Source: PS1 clade bacterium
GTDB lineage: Bacteria; Pseudomonadota; Alphaproteobacteria; RS24
Length of the DNA stretch: 50,118 nucleotides
NCBI GenBank assembly: GCA_016779015.1
Contig: JADHOK010000001.1
Coordinates: 1 to 50,118 of the forward strand
Reading direction: 5' to 3'
In this document: positions 49,976-50,118 of the stretch, one piece after another
Numbering within the stretch: position 1 is the first letter of the stretch
Layout of the letters: each line of letters starts with the position of its first letter
The notes under the pieces: model-generated
Told to the model about the DNA's origin: nothing
What the model saw: only the letters and a program-made list of their open reading frames with translations
Database searches by the model: none
Position numbers and translations under genes: made by a program

Positions 49976-50118
49976 ATGGCTGAGTGTGGGTGCCCTAATT
50001 TACATGTTAAGAGATTTTTCTGGGGCGACCTTCCAAAAGAGTTTGTAAATGCGAAGCTTCAAGGCCTCTTAGATAGCTTGAGCGCAGAGGCGCTTTACGA
50101 AGTTGTTCAGTATTTAGA
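49976..50118 (+). CDS. partial frame continuing the interrupted lipoprotein
   Basis: In frame with the preceding gene directly after its amber codon, with an ATG at 49976. It encodes MAECGCPNLHVKRFFWGDLP, then a helical stretch, and runs off the window. Its own ribosome site is not evident, which favours its being the second part of the preceding gene. Confidence 0.4.
   Translation, partial: MAECGCPNLHVKRFFWGDLPKEFVNAKLQGLLDSLSAEALYEVVQYL

Noticed and set aside
1..50118. CRISPR array, rRNA or complete insertion sequence
   Set aside because: No regularly spaced repeats, no rRNA-like sequence and no transposase frame were found.

Overview
The window is a piece of an alphaproteobacterial chromosome. 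The gene order is the main evidence: lpxA-lpxI-lpxB, then gltA and gltX, comEC and lexA tail to tail, and trpC-trpD-trpG-trpE-ppiD running into tpiA-secG-pyrG-kdsA. This is followed by eno, ftsB, lipA, a coq10-type gene, pncC, pgpA, a fused ispDF, and dusB-ntrB-ntrC. The ispDF fusion, the lexA sequence type and the lpxI solution for lipid A all fit this class. Base composition is moderately GC-rich over most of the window and visibly more AT-rich in the last 3 kb. I cannot place the organism more finely.

Layout. 1-15.4 kb: lipid A synthesis on the plus strand, citrate synthase and glutamyl-tRNA synthetase on the minus strand, the DNA-uptake channel gene comEC, the SOS repressor lexA, and a minus-strand operon ppiD-trpE-trpG-trpD-trpC with overlapping or touching genes. 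14.6-18.4 kb: tpiA, secG, pyrG, kdsA. 18.5-20.6 kb: an accessory patch with a BrnT/BrnA-type toxin-antitoxin pair between near-perfect 36-bp direct repeats, an isolated HTH gene behind a long perfect hairpin, and a HigBA-type pair whose toxin gene is frameshifted. Two extra copies of the 3' end of queF lie beside that pair. 20.6-22.8 kb: the queuosine precursor operon queC-queE-queD-queF, in which QueD lacks the expected catalytic cysteine. 22.9-34.6 kb: conserved core again (eno; a metal-type TonB receptor with a His-rich partner; ftsB, lipA, coq10-like, pncC, pgpA, ispDF, dusB, ntrB, ntrC). The pdhA-pdhB-pdhC-lpd block that often sits between ftsB and lipA in this class is absent.

34.7-46.7 kb is metabolic and less conserved: an alpha-methylacyl-CoA racemase-type CoA transferase; a minus-strand operon hspQ, a YiiX-like papain-fold protein, a hexapeptide acyltransferase and an oligopeptide-binding protein; then an Old Yellow Enzyme, a glutathione transferase, a PaaI-type thioesterase, a large DUF3604 protein, a membrane fatty-acid desaturase/hydroxylase, a PF10118 protein and a small membrane protein resembling styrene oxide isomerase. 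46.7-50.1 kb: a hairpin-rich gene-free stretch of about 400 bp, then a tyrosine integrase with three copies of an 8-bp motif before its start, and a run of small unknown genes. This is probably one end of an integrated element whose other end lies outside the window.

The most unusual signals are the three copies of the queF 3' end, which suggest repeated insertion at that site; the repeat-bounded toxin-antitoxin cassette; the QueD active-site change; the StyC-like gene next to PF10118 and DUF3604 genes; the hairpin array before the integrase; and a duplicated signal-peptide cassette followed by an amber-interrupted reading frame at the right edge.
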